In this document: piece after piece, positions 22,791 through 32,860 of the stretch
Position numbering within the stretch: position 1 is the first letter of the stretch
Layout: each line of letters begins with the position of its first letter
Assembly (NCBI RefSeq): GCF_023898315.1
Contig: NC_064621.1
Span: 538,119,383 to 538,183,382, forward strand
From: Schistocerca nitens
Lineage: Eukaryota > Arthropoda > Insecta > Orthoptera > Acrididae
Reading direction: 5' to 3'
Length of the DNA stretch: 64,000 nt
Position numbers and translations under genes: made by a program
Notes under the pieces: model-generated
The model's database searches: none
Seen by the model: only the letters and a program-made list of their open reading frames with translations
Told to the model about the DNA's origin: nothing

Positions 22791-24212
22791 CACACCTGGA
22801 AATGGAAAAAAGAACACATTGACACCGGTGTGTCAGACCCACCATACTTGCTCCGGACACTGCGAGAGGGCTGTACAAGCAATGATCACACGCACGGCAC
22901 AGCGGACACACCAGGAACCGCGGTGTTGGCCGTCGAATGGCGCTAGCTGCGCAGCATTTGTGCACCGCCGCCGTCAGTGTCAGCCAGTTTGCCGTGGCAT
23001 ACGGAGCTCCATCGCAGTCTTTAACACTGGTAGCATGCCGCGACAGCGTGGACGTGAACCGTATGTGCAGTTGACGGACTTTGAGCGAGGGCGTATAGTG
23101 GGCATGCGGGAGGCCGGGTGGACGTACCGCCGAATTGCTCAACACGTGGGGCGTGAGGTCTCCACAGTACATCGATGTTGTCGCCAGTGGTCGGCGGAAG
23201 GTGCACGTGCCCGTCGACCTGGGACCGGACCGCAGCGACGCACGGATGCACGCCAAGACCGTAGGATCCTACGCAGTGCCGTAGGGGACCGCACCGCCAC
23301 TTCCCAGCAAATTAGGGACACTGTTGCTCCTGGGGTATCGGCGAGGACCATTCGCAACCGTCTCCATGAAGCTGGGCTACGGTCCCACACACCGTTAGGC
23401 CGTCTTCCGCTCACGCCCCAACATCGTGCAGCCTGCCTCCAGTGGTGTCGCGACAGGCGTGAATGGAGGGACGAATGGAGACGTGTCGTCTTCAGCGATG
23501 AGAGTCGCTTCTGCCTTGGTGCCAATGATGGTCGTATGCGTGTTTGGCGCCGTGCAGGTGAGCGCCACAATCAGGACTGCATACGACCGAGGCACACAGG
23601 GCCAACACCCGGCATCATGGTGTGGGGAGCGATCTCCTACACTGGCCGTACACCACTGGTGATCGTCGAGGGGACACTGAATAGTGCACGGTACATCCAA
23701 ACCGTCATCGAACCCATCGTTCTACCATTCCTAGACCGGCAAGGGAACTTGCTGTTCCAACAGGACAATGCACGTCCGCATGTATCCCGTGCCACCCAAC
23801 GTGCTCTAGAAGGTGTAAGTCAACTACCCTGGCCAGCAAGATCTCCGGATCTGTCCCCCATTGAGCATGTTTGGGACTGGATGAAGCGTCGTCTCACGCG
23901 GTCTGCACGTCCAGCACGAACGCTGGTCCAACTGAGGCGCCAGGTGGAAATGGCATGGCAAGCCGTTCCACAGGACTACATCCAGCATCTCTACGATCGT
24001 CTCCATGGGAGAATAGCAGCCTGCATTGCTGCGAAAGGTGGATATACACTGTACTAGTGCCGACATTGTGCATGCTCTGTTGCCTGTGTCTATGTGCCTG
24101 TGGTTCTGTCAGTGTGATCATGTGATGTATCTGACCCCAGGAATGTGTCAATAAAGTTTCCCCTTCCTGGGACAATGAATTCACGGTGTTCTTATTTCAA
24201 TTTCCAGGTGTG
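22791..24212 (+). mobile_element. Complete Tc1-like family A element (1,422 bp), inserted in family B
   Basis: The terminal inverted repeats begin cacacctggaaatggaaaaa and, on the other strand, cacacctggaaattgaaata. The imperfect match is about 27 bp. TA flanks both ends (22789-22790 and 24213-24214). The uninterrupted family B copy at about 52344-52356 has gcatagatcc where this site has gcata / tagatcc, so the target was a single TA. Confidence 0.96.
23035..24057 (+). CDS. Tc1-like transposase, family A, intact (340 aa, DD32E spacing)
   Basis: The frame is open upstream to 22759, but the ATG at 23035 (MPRQRGREPY) gives the usual ~340-residue length of Tc1 transposases. The N-terminus has a helix-turn-helix with FERGRIVGMREAGWTYRRIA and a second one (RDTVAPGVSARTIRNRL) at about residues 90-110. 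The catalytic residues are D in VVFSDESRF (about 158), D in FQQDNARPH (about 250) and E in SPDLSPIE (about 283). The codons between the second D and the E number 32, against 34 in canonical Tc1 and in family B here. A basic N-terminal segment could serve nuclear import. Tc1 transposases cut at the element ends and reinsert at TA. Expected activity is inferred from integrity only. Confidence 0.92.
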   Translation: MPRQRGREPYVQLTDFERGRIVGMREAGWTYRRIAQHVGREVSTVHRCCRQWSAEGARARRPGTGPQRRTDARQDRRILRSAVGDRTATSQQIRDTVAPGVSARTIRNRLHEAGLRSHTPLGRLPLTPQHRAACLQWCRDRREWRDEWRRVVFSDESRFCLGANDGRMRVWRRAGERHNQDCIRPRHTGPTPGIMVWGAISYTGRTPLVIVEGTLNSARYIQTVIEPIVLPFLDRQGNLLFQQDNARPHVSRATQRALEGVSQLPWPARSPDLSPIEHVWDWMKRRLTRSARPARTLVQLRRQVEMAWQAVPQDYIQHLYDRLHGRIAACIAAKGGYTLY

Positions 24213-24226
24213 TAGATCCTAAGAAA

Positions 24227-24944
24227 TCAGTACCCAGAACAACCACCTCTGGCCGTAATAACGGCCTTGATACGCCTGGGCATTGAGTCAAACAGAGCTT
24301 GGATGTCGTGTACAGGTTCAGCTGTCCATGCAGCTTCAACACGATACCACACTTCATCAAGAGTAGTGACTGGCGTATTGTGACGAGCCACTTGCTCGAC
24401 CACCATTGACCAGACTTTCCAGTTGGTGAGAGATCTGGAGAATGTGCTACCCAGTGCAGCCGTCGAACATTTCTATATCCAGAACGGCCCGTACAGGACC
24501 TGCAACATGCGGTAGTGCATTATCCTGCTGAAATGTAGGGTTTCGCAGGGATCGAATGGAGGGTAGAGCCACGGGTCGTATCATACCTGAAATGTAACGT
24601 CCACTGTTCAATGTGCCGTCAATGCGAACAAGAGGTGACCGAGACGTGTAACCAATGGCATCCCATACCGTCACGCCGGGTGATACGCCAGTATGCGATG
24701 ACGAATACACGCTTCCAATGTGCGTTTACCGCGATGTCGCCAAACACGGATGCGACCATCATGCTGCTGTAAACAGAACCTGGATTCATCCGAATAAATG
24801 AAGTTTTGCCATTCGTGCACCCAGGTTCGTCGTTGAGTACACCATCGCAGGCCCTCCTGTCTGTGATGCAATGTCAAGGGTAACCACATCCATGGTCTCT
24901 GAGCTAATAGTCCATGCTGTTGCAAACGTCGTCGAACTGTTCTT
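24227..24944 (-). pseudogene. Family B Tc1-like transposase, N-terminally truncated
   Basis: The minus-strand reading includes QNFIYSDESRFCLQQHDGRI (first catalytic D), a GVTVWDAIGYTSRSPLVRID segment, and FQQDNALPHVAGP (second D). The C-terminus ends at a TGA at 24229-24227. The reading changes frame between about 24710 and 24671 and again near 24450. Unlike the two copies at 52229 and 54543, it retains the 7 bases that encode the middle of GVSPGVTVW. The N-terminal DNA-binding region is lost at 24944. Confidence 0.85.
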
Positions 24945-25151
24945 GCAAAACTGTCAAACCTAATCCGTGAAACACTTACAGATACAGTCTATAACGTAAA
25001 ATTTAAGGGAGAAATTTCACAGCCTTTCAAAGTAAAAGCAGGTGTACTAAAGGGTAATGGCCTATGCTCAATTCATATTAATAGTGTGTTAGAGAAAAGA
25101 GTGAGAATGTGGAAAGAAAAACATGTTGAACTCATCATCTCACCTATACGG

Positions 25152-25549
25152 TAAATGTAAATGTCGTGTGACTAGGACCTCCTGTTGGGTAGACCGTTCG
25201 CCGGAGGCAAGTCCTTCGATTTGACACCACTTCGGCGACTTGCGCGTCGATGGGGATGAAATGATGATGATTAGGGCAACACAACACCCAGTCCCTGAGC
25301 GGAGAAAAATCTCCGACCCAGCCGGGAATCGAACCCGGACCCTTAGGATTGACATTCTCTCGCGCTAACTTTTTTTGTTCTATATTGTTCGTTGTATATG
25401 TTCGGGGCGGACGTCTCATGACACCCGTTCATGTTGTTCGTTGATCCGTTCCCTCAGTTTTTTTTTTTATTAGAGAGGGAAGCTAACCCTCTGACCGAAC
25501 ACGCTGAGCTACCGTGCAGGCACCACTCACCTACCGGGGTCGGGCGACC
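25152..25549 (-). mobile_element. SINE with head near 25340, itself split by another SINE
   Basis: On the minus strand, the sequence after the head reads gaacccgg...ggctgggtcggagattttt, then cactgggtgttgtgttgccc, catcatcatttcatcccc, cgacgcgcaagtcgccgaag and aaatgtaaatg. This is one SINE body. Its tRNA-like head is cut at about 25369 (gcgctaac) and continues at about 25525 (cactcacctaccggggt). This places the intervening 25370-25524 as a later insertion. Confidence 0.75.
25370..25524 (-). mobile_element. SINE nested in a SINE head
   Basis: On the minus strand it starts gcctgcacggtagctcagcg, which is an A-box-like tRNA start. It has a variable-loop-like gagggttagcttccctctct, then ataaaaaaaaaactgaggga and ccgccccgaacatatacaac, and ends in a run (gttctatattgttc and T7 on the plus strand). 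No clear target duplication was found. Confidence 0.7.
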
Positions 25550-26520
25550 TACCGTCCTACACGGTTAGGAAGAGGAAGCAAAACAATCGAAATTAACTGT
25601 CTTGCATTTGCAGACGATTTTGCTACACTCTCCGAAAATGTGTCGTCTGCTATAACACATATAAATCTCCTCGAAGAAATAGCCAGCAGAACTTATTTAA
25701 GAACATCTGCAGAAAAACAAAATTTGTAACGAACATTAAGGATGCTCCAAAATTCCTGAAAACAAATATTGCCCAAATGAAGAATGTAAAGAAAATTCAA
25801 ATACCTAGAGTAGATAATTCAAGAAAATATTTTGGAAAAATCTGCAATAGGGGAAAGGTTGCATAAAATGAGGAGAGCATATGGTATCACCAAAGATCTC
25901 TACAGTAAAATGTGCCATTCCAAAAATAAGATATTACAACACAGTAGTAAAATCAAAATGCCTATATGTAAACGAATGCCTGGAATGAAACTATAATTTA
26001 GGTAAGTTAGATATACTAGCAAGGCGAATTATAAGGAAAATATTGACACCGCAGCAAAAGGTTGGAAGTTACGAAATAATAGTGAAATATACCAAGATAT
26101 AGAAAATATTTCAAACGTAATGAGAAAAATGAGACCCATGTTTTTTTGACATTTATTTCGAATGCATGACAGTAGACTAACTGATAAGATTTTCAAATAT
26201 TTGTCGGGTGAGAAGTCCACGACAAGCTGGGTCAACGAAGTAAAAAGCGATTTAGAGAGAAACAATATAAAAGAGAAGATACAAACAACAGACAAGCCTT
26301 TTGGGATAAAGTATTGAAAATGGATGGATTAGAAGGCAGTGCAGCTAAAAAGACTGATTCAAAATTGTCTGAAGACAGTAAGAAGAAACATAGAGAAGAG
26401 AAGAAAGCATAGTGGATGAAAAGAGAAGCACAAAGAACGAAGAACTGAAATTGGAACGTGGTCCTCAGATGGCCTATTCGCTGCAATTCTCTGAGTGTGA
26501 TGGAAATCGATTGATGTGAT

Positions 26521-26895
26521 GTAAGAGTACACACAAATATATTATTACCATTTCAGAAAAACTGGATGATTGATTAAAGAGAAAGAGTTTCGCAAATTGA
26601 GGAAGTCAATAACGCGCTAGACCGTCTCTGCCCCTTATGTAAGCAGTTATTCAGCATCGCATTAATTTTCAGATTAGTAGAATGTCCTCCTGAGGGATAT
26701 CGTGCGAGATCATATTGGCGCGTTAGATGGTCGAAGTCCAGAGCTGATTTGAAGGCCCTGCCCATTATCCTCCAAAGGTTCTCAATTAGGGAGGCATCCA
26801 GCGACCTTGCTGTCCAAGGCAGGGTTCGGCAGGCACGAAGAGAAGGAGTAGAAACTCTCGCTATGTTTGGGTGGGATTATCTCGCTGAAATAGGG
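26521..26895. other. Unassigned stretch
   Basis: I see no recognisable domain or repeat. Confidence 0.5.
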
Positions 26896-26984
26896 TTAAC
26901 CGAAGCGTCCGATTCCACCCGTCGGCTTTGACCCGTGATATAAGGCTGCTTTGGTGTGTGACGTCACGACGGCGCGGAGTTTAG

Positions 26985-27185
26985 TTTGAGAGAGTGGCGT
27001 GTTTGTAGGTGTCGTTTTGAATTGAACAGTGGTGCTGTCTGGTGGCGTGTTTATGTGTTGTGTGTTGGGTAATGTTTTTGGTTTAGTTTGCATGTGTGGC
27101 GTGTTTAAAGGTGGCGTATTGTTGTGGTCGGTGGTTCTCTCTGGTGGCGTGTTTATGGGTAGCGTGTTATGTGGCGTATGGGGTT
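26985..27185. repeat. Degenerate GTGGCGTGTTT-type repeat tract
   Basis: Variants of gtggcgtgttt occur at least six times in 200 bases, with irregular GT-rich spacers. On the opposite strand the tract reads as an ACA/AAC-rich frame (NTPP-type peptides). This explains the open frame 27207-26896 and argues against a gene. Confidence 0.7.
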
Positions 27186-27377
27186 CATTTGTCTGGTAGC
27201 ATTGCACGTGTGTGGTGACTGTATTTTCAGCGGAATATTTTTCAGTGAGTTAACGATTTTTGTTTTGTTATGTCGACGTTATTGTAGTTTTTTTCCGTTT
27301 GTCATGTGTGAATTTTGGTAAATCGCTTTGTTTATGTCTTTGGTAGGTGTGGGTATGACTGACAAGGTCAACAGTTT

Positions 27378-27608
27378 TTGGCTGTCGGCGATGATGGGGG
27401 ACAATGCGTTGTCCTAATAAAATTTCTTCAGCTATTCGGCCTATTGGCTGAAGTCGTGAAGTGTTTAGTGTGTCGTGAAGAAATGAGGCTTACTGAAGTT
27501 CCGGCGTCTCGGATCAGGGACGGCTATATGTGGAGATGTCGTAAGTATAACAGGTCAAAGGAAGTGTTCGATTCCAATTTTCTTGGTTTGTTGTGCTTTT
27601 TGAGGTAG
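27378..27608 (+). pseudogene. Possible Merlin/ISXO2-like transposase N-terminus (zinc ribbon)
   Basis: The frame reads KFLQLFGLLAEVVKCLVCREEM, then DGYMWRCRKYN. A FLQ..GLL....C..C...M.L.......DGY.WRC pattern is what I recall for the N-terminal zinc ribbon of ISXO2-like (IS1595/Merlin) transposases. The second cysteine pair is incomplete here (WRCRKY). The catalytic domain is not visible downstream. The frame starts with a non-recognised leader, so its true start is unknown. Confidence 0.4.
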
Positions 27609-27705
27609 TGATGATTGTGGACGTGGTTGTAGTTTTGGGTTTCATGATTTGGTATCGGTAGTTTCTGTTGACCTATATAGGTCAAAGGAAGTGTTCAATT
27701 CCAGT
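27552..27705. repeat. Direct repeat aggtcaaaggaagtgttc, two copies 127 bp apart
   Basis: aggtcaaaggaagtgttcga occurs at 27552, and aggtcaaaggaagtgttcaa at 27679. Both are followed by ttcca. The DNA between them is unrelated to the rest of the window. It may be a local duplication of the Merlin-like relic. Confidence 0.75.
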
Positions 27706-27899
27706 GGATATTGTTTTTGGAAAGGTTGTGGTCTTTTTATCGTTTTTGTCGTTTGGTTTAGTGGCGTTTGTTTATTTTTAGTTTGTCCCCATCCAAAAAC
27801 CCCCCCAATTTCCCTCGCTTGTCCCGTTAGTTTCATTACATTTTTGGAGGAATATGTATTTGATCGTTTTTCGATCAATTTTTGTGTTTGTTGTCATGT

Positions 27900-28530
27900 T
27901 TACGTTATGACGTCATAGTTGCGATATGGAAGTTGTTGTGAATGGTCGTTTCCGCCACATTGGTGACGTCATCGGTCAAAGCAGATAGGTGGAATCGGAT
28001 GTTTCCGTTAACCCGCTGAAATACAAGCCCGGGATGACTTACCATGAATGGCAACCAAACGGGGCGTAGAATGTCACCGACGTACGGCTGTGCTGTAAGG
28101 GTGTTGTGGATGAGAGCCAAAGACGCCCTGCTACGAAAAGAAACGGCAGCCCAGGCCATCTCTCCTCGTCCTCGAGCCGTATGGTGGGCGACAATCGGGT
28201 TGGTATCTCAGCGCTGTCCGGGACGTCTCCAGAAACTTCTTCGACCTGCAATACCATTGACTGCAGTTAACTGTCTTCAGTGAAGGCATCCGCTTCGAAC
28301 TCAGTCCCGATGACCAGCGAAGACACGCATAGAGACGCTCTAGACAGCGGTGGGACACCAACCTGACTCTCGCCCGCCATTCGCCCTGACAATCGAGAGC
28401 GATGGTCTGAAGTGCCATTTCTTTTCATTGCAGGACCCCTTTGCTTATCATTCGCGGCACCCTTCAGCACACTGCTACGTCGACGATAAGGGCCAGAGGT
28501 GGAACAACGCGTGATTGACTTGCTCAATTT
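27900..28530 (-). pseudogene. Tc1-like transposase relic (family E)
   Basis: On the minus strand, 28159-27990 reads MAWAAVSFRSRASLALIHNT, then YVGDILRPVWLPFM and GLVFQRVNGNIRFH. This is the central region leading to the second catalytic aspartate, which is altered (QRVNGN where QQDNAR is expected). Upstream frames (28527-28160) read the preceding region with two frameshifts. No terminal repeats were identified. Confidence 0.6.
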
Positions 28531-28753
28531 ATGGAGCTCTTTCTCTTGCCTAAATCACCCTATTGTTCCGAAGTTGTGATTATTTGTTTTCCTGTAGGTG
28601 TATATCACATCTACCTATTTCCTTCCCATTCGGATAATTCCTTTGTGGTGCGCAGTATTCTTATTCTTTTACAGTGTATTTGGTAGAGACTTAGTTAATC
28701 TGGCAAGATGAGGGCCGTCAGGCATTCTCTTACAAGTATCCAGGTATTGTATA
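28531..28753. other. Unassigned spacer
   Basis: Short unassigned DNA before the long-inverted-repeat element. Confidence 0.5.
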
Positions 28754-29220
28754 CAGGGTGGTCCATTGATCGTGACCGGGCCAAATCTCTCACGAAATAA
28801 GCGCCAAACGAAAAAACTACAAAGAACGAAACTTGTCTAGCTTGAAGGGGGAAACCAGATGGCGCTATGGTTGGCCCGCTAGATGGCGCTGCCATATGTC
28901 AAACGGATATCAACTGCGTTTTTTTAAACAGGAACCCGCATTTTTATTACATACTCGTGTAGTGCGTAAAGAAATATGAATGTTTTAGTTGGACCACTTT
29001 TTTCGCTTTGTGATAAATGGCGCTGTAATAGTCACAAACATATGGCTCACAATTTTAGACGAACAGATCGTAACAGGTAAGTTTTTTTAAATTAAAATAT
29101 AGAACGTAGGTACGTTTGAACATTTTATTTCGGTTGTTCCAATGCGATACATGTACCTTTGTGAACTTACCATTTCTGAGAACGCATGCTGTTACAGCGT
29201 GATTACCTGTAAATACTACA

Positions 29221-30476
29221 TTAATGCAATAAATGCTCAAAATGATGTCCGCCAACCTCAATGCATTTGGCAATACGTGTAAAAACATTCCTCTCAACAG
29301 CGAGTAGTTCGCCTTCCGTAATGTTCGCACATGCATTGACAATGCACTGACGCATGTTGTCAGGCGTTGTCGGTGGATCACGATGGCAAATATCCTTCAA
29401 CTTTCCCCACAGAAAGAAATCCGAGTACGTCAACGTGCGGGTCGTGGTATGGTGCTTCGACGACCAATCCACCTGTCATGAAATATGCTATACAATATCG
29501 CCTCAACCGCACGCGAGCTATGTGCCGGACATCCATCTTGTTGGAAGTACATCGCCATTCTGACATGCACTGAAACATCTTTAGTAACATCGGTAGGAAA
29601 CCAGCATACATTGCACCATTTAGATTACCATCGATAAAATGGGGGCCAATTATCCTACCTGCCATAATGCTGCACCATACATTAACCCGCCGGCCGCGGT
29701 GGTCTAGCGGTTCTAGGCGCTCAGTCCGGAACCGCGCGACTGCTACAGTCGCAGGTTCGAATCCTGCCTCGGGCATGGACGTGTGTGATGTCCTTAGGTT
29801 AGTTAGGTTTAAGTAGTTCTAAGTTCTAGGGGACTGATGACCACAGATGTTAAGTCCCATAGTGCTCAGAGCCATTTGAACCATTTTTTACATTAAACCC
29901 CCAAGGTCACTGATGATCCACTTGTCGCATCCATCGTGGATTTTCCGTTGCCCAATAGTGCATATTATGCCGGTTTACATTACCGCTGTTGGTGAATGAC
30001 GATTCGTCGCTTAATAGAACGCGTGCAAAAAATCTGTCATCGACACGTAATTTCTCTTGTGCCCAGTGGCAGAACTGTACACGACGTTCGAAATCGTCGC
30101 CATGCAATTCCTGGTGCGTAGAAATACGGTACGGGTGCAATCGATGTTGATGTAGCATTGACAACACCGACGTTTTTGAGATTCACTGTTCTCGCGCAAT
30201 TTGTCTGCTAATGATGTGCGGATTAGTCGCGACAGCAGCTAAAACACCTACTTGAGCATCATCATTTGTTGCAGGTCGTCTTTGACGTTTCACATGTGGC
30301 TGAACGCTTCCTGTTTCCTTAAATAATGTAACTATCCGGCGAACGGTCCGGACACTTGGATGATGTCGTCCAGGATACCGAGCAGCATACATAGCACAAG
30401 CCCGTAGGTTATTTTGATCACAATAGCCATACATCAACACGATATCGACCTCTTCCGCAATTGGTAAACGGTCCAT
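29221..30476 (-). pseudogene. Transposase relic with DUF4817-like N-terminus
   Basis: The minus-strand ATG at 30476 starts MDRLPIAEEVDIVLMYGYCD and continues with NLRACAMYAARYPGRHHPS. I associate this pattern with DUF4817-type helix-turn-helix domains. Further on, RVLLSDESSFTNSG carries the first catalytic aspartate (about 30010). YSDFFLWGKLKDICHRDPPT and an ITEGELLAVERNVFTRI C-terminus (29421-29221) match the family's usual ending. The region with the second aspartate is garbled by frameshifts, and a SINE splits the gene. It is a dead copy. Confidence 0.75.
29686..29888 (+). mobile_element. SINE (type I head) inside transposase relic
   Basis: The full head (gtggtctagcggttctagg), B box (ggttcgaatcctgcc), body and tail (gccatttgaaccatttttt) are present. 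The duplication tacattaa is at 29678-29685 and 29889-29896. Confidence 0.92.
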
Positions 30477-30928
30477 TTTAACACGGTAATGTATCACGAA
30501 GCAAATACCGTCCGCACTGGCGGAATGTTACGTGATACCACGTACTTATACGTTTGTGACTATTACAGCGTCATCTATCACAAATCGATAAAACTGGTCC
30601 AACTAAAACATTCATATTTCTTTACGTACTACACGAATTTGTAATAAAAAATGGGGGTTCCTATTTTAAAAACGCAGTTGATATCCGTTTGACCTACGGC
30701 AGCGCCATCTGGTGGGTCAACCATAGCGCCATCTGGTTTCCCACTTCAAGCCAGACGAGTTTCGTTCTTCGTAGTTTTTTTCGTTTGATGCTTATTTCGT
30801 GAGATATTTGACCTGATCACTATTAATGGACCACCCTGTATATTTCACATTTCATATAGCAACCGTGTCAAACCTTTTAGCTTCCCTGGGCCACTCTGGA
30901 CGAACATTTTTAGGCGACATATAATATA

Positions 30929-32172
30929 CAGGGCGTCCCAGCTATCTTGTCCACCCAAAATATCTCTGGAACAATAACAGCTATTGGAAAAAGACTTTCA
31001 CCGGTATCAATGTAGGGCCGGGGCTCATAAATGGAAAAATTCGGAAATATTTTAAAACGAAAGCATATGTGTTTTTTAAGACAAACTTATGTTTTTTTAA
31101 ATGGACCTCCTATATTTTTTCTTCAGCAATCCATAGCATGACAAAGCACATACACAATGGCGTTGATTGCATCGCAATATTCCCATTACATCCCGAGATA
31201 TTGAGACGCGAAGTTGACGCTTGAAACACCCGACATGCGCTGCTAGCGCACTTCCTGAGGCTCGGGCGTGAACCCCATGCTGCCGTAATCGCGATGTGAT
31301 TGACTTGTGTAATCACACCTCCATACTTATCAAGAGGTCCGAAACGAATAATACGGTCTGCTGCCATCAACTCTCATAAGCACATAATGGTTTCCCTCTT
31401 GCACGTTTTACGTATCTACGTACACAATATGAACCAGTACCGATCGGTGTACACCCGTCATGTTGTCTTATTTATCCGGTACACCCAAAATAAGGTTTAT
31501 CTAATGCGTTATACGACCCATTGTGCCTGTCGCGCAGGGCCTGGCTGTACCTAGTCAAGTGTCCAACGTAGTTCCCACTACTGCCGCAGTTACCACTTCG
31601 CCTTGTTTAATGATTTGCGACCCATGCAAACTCCTGTACTCCACCACCCTCCGAGCATTCCATTTGTTGTTGCTTTGGCGTGCAGTACACCGCTTGCCAG
31701 TGTAGTCGTGCATCAGAGTAATCTAGTGACGGCACGGAGGTAGTACACATTGTGAATAAACGTTTTGTTCTGGAACTTATAGTGTACAGTATAATGTACA
31801 CACATGAAGATATGGTAGAAATGCTGCTTATCTATGGAGAATGTACGTTGACGCTAGCAGCGCATGTCGGGTGTTTCAAGCGTCAACTTCGCGTCTCAAT
31901 ATCTCGGGATGTAATGGGAATATTGCGATGCAATCAACGCCATTGTGTATGTGCTTTGTCATGCTATGGATTGCTGAAGAAAAAATATAGGAGGTCCATA
32001 TAAAAAAACATAAGTTTGTGTTAAAAAAACACATATGCTTTCGTTTTAGAATGTTTCCAAATATGTTCATTCATGGGCCCCAGCCCTACATTGATACCGG
32101 TGAAAGTCGTTTTCCAATAGCTGTTATTGTTCCAGAGATATTTTGGGTGGACAAGATAGCTGGGACACCCTG
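30929..32172. mobile_element. Non-autonomous element with 320-bp terminal inverted repeats (1,244 bp)
   Basis: The left arm 30929-31248 and the right arm 31852-32172 are reverse complements with few mismatches. The ends are cagggcgtcccagctatctt and cagggtgtcccagctatctt, with TA on both sides (30927-30928 and 32173-32174). The ~600-bp centre has no transposase domain. The open frames 31110-31370 and 31300-31554 show nothing recognisable. Confidence 0.93.
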
Positions 32173-32799
32173 TATTTAACACGAACAAAAGAAAATGGCT
32201 GGGGGAAAAATTGAATTAACCTGACATTTTAGGGTGAGAGTAGGAATCATGCGACATACGACTCAGAATTCGGGAAACTAATGTATGAAATCAGGTTCGA
32301 TTGAAGTGGCTGCAATTCTCGTGATGTTTTTAAGGTGTTCACCTGAGATTTTGGTTCTGTTTTTCCTATTCGTCTGCTGCACTCTTGAAAATAACTGTTC
32401 ACCAACGTACATGCTTCCAAACGAGGATGACGTAAGTAACACTTGTACAGCAAGTGATATCTATCTCTGGGCAGGTATGATTTGTAATGGCCCAACAAAA
32501 ATACGTGATCGAATTTTTCTTTTAGGTGGATGTCAGACTATAACTCTATGTATTTCATCTGAAAATCCTCTGACGACGTATGTATATTGCTTGTAAAACG
32601 TGTTGCATAAAGAGGAAAAATATGATTGTTTTTTTTCGAAAATCCTGAAATCTATTTTCTAATTCTTCTAGCAGATCGAGAGGTATGGCTGCGTGTTTCA
32701 TTCTGACTTTAGGATTATGTTTCAATTTATCGTAACTTTAGATAAAGGGATTTTTTCCGATCTTGTAATAGATGTTGATTTCCTGGAACGCATTGATAC
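32173..32799. other. Unassigned stretch
   Basis: The open frame 32285-32596 (plus) has no recognised domain and lies in AT-rich DNA. Confidence 0.5.
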
Positions 32800-32860
32800 T
32801 TACTTTGGACCACAAGCGCTTCGCGGGCCGCGGGTTGGTCACCCCTGACGCATAGTGTAT
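32800..32860 (-). mobile_element. Possible hAT-type terminus
   Basis: On the minus strand it reads caggggtgaccaacccgcgg, then cccgcgaagcgcttgtgg. The CAGGGGTG.CCAACC start resembles hAT ends. A matching second end and an 8-bp duplication were not found. Confidence 0.35.

Larger units (their letters stand above)
22668..24944 (-). mobile_element. Tc1-like family B element, 5'-truncated and split by family A
   Basis: The left terminal repeat (cactactggccattaaaatt) starts after TA at 22666-22667. Family B sequence runs to 22790 and resumes at 24215 after the family A insertion. It then reads transposase on the minus strand until it ends at 24944, where LINE sequence begins. Comparison with 52229-53628 shows that the right third is missing. 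Confidence 0.88.
24945..26520 (+). mobile_element. LINE (RTE/CR1-like reverse transcriptase) interrupted by nested SINEs
   Basis: 24945-25130 reads NLIRETLTDTVYNVKFKGEI and KAGVLKGNGLCSIHINSVLE. This is the palm region before the catalytic box (RQGD.LSP.LFN in intact relatives). After the SINE block, 25585-25740 reads CLAFADDFATLSENVSSA, which is the FADD catalytic motif, followed by INLLEEIAS...LRTSAEK. Later sequence to about 26520 is a decaying C-terminal region with many stops. One missing base or more in each block breaks the frame. The 5' end abuts the truncated family B element. Confidence 0.75.
28754..30838 (-). mobile_element. 2,085-bp Tc1/mariner-type element with ~290-bp terminal inverted repeats
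   Basis: The ends are cagggtggtccattgatcgt and, on the other strand, cagggtggtccattaatagt, each bordered by TA (28752-28753 and 30839-30840). The inverted match extends about 290 bp inward on each side (28754-29043 and 30547-30838), with scattered mismatches. It carries a decayed minus-strand transposase and a SINE. Confidence 0.9.

Noticed and set aside
22759..23034. N-terminal extension of the family A transposase (432 codons)
   Set aside because: It starts at a non-ATG codon in the flanking family B element and terminal repeat. The ATG at 23035 gives the normal length.
26896..27207. Proline/threonine-rich protein on the minus strand
   Set aside because: It is the antisense reading of the GTGGCGTGTTT repeat.
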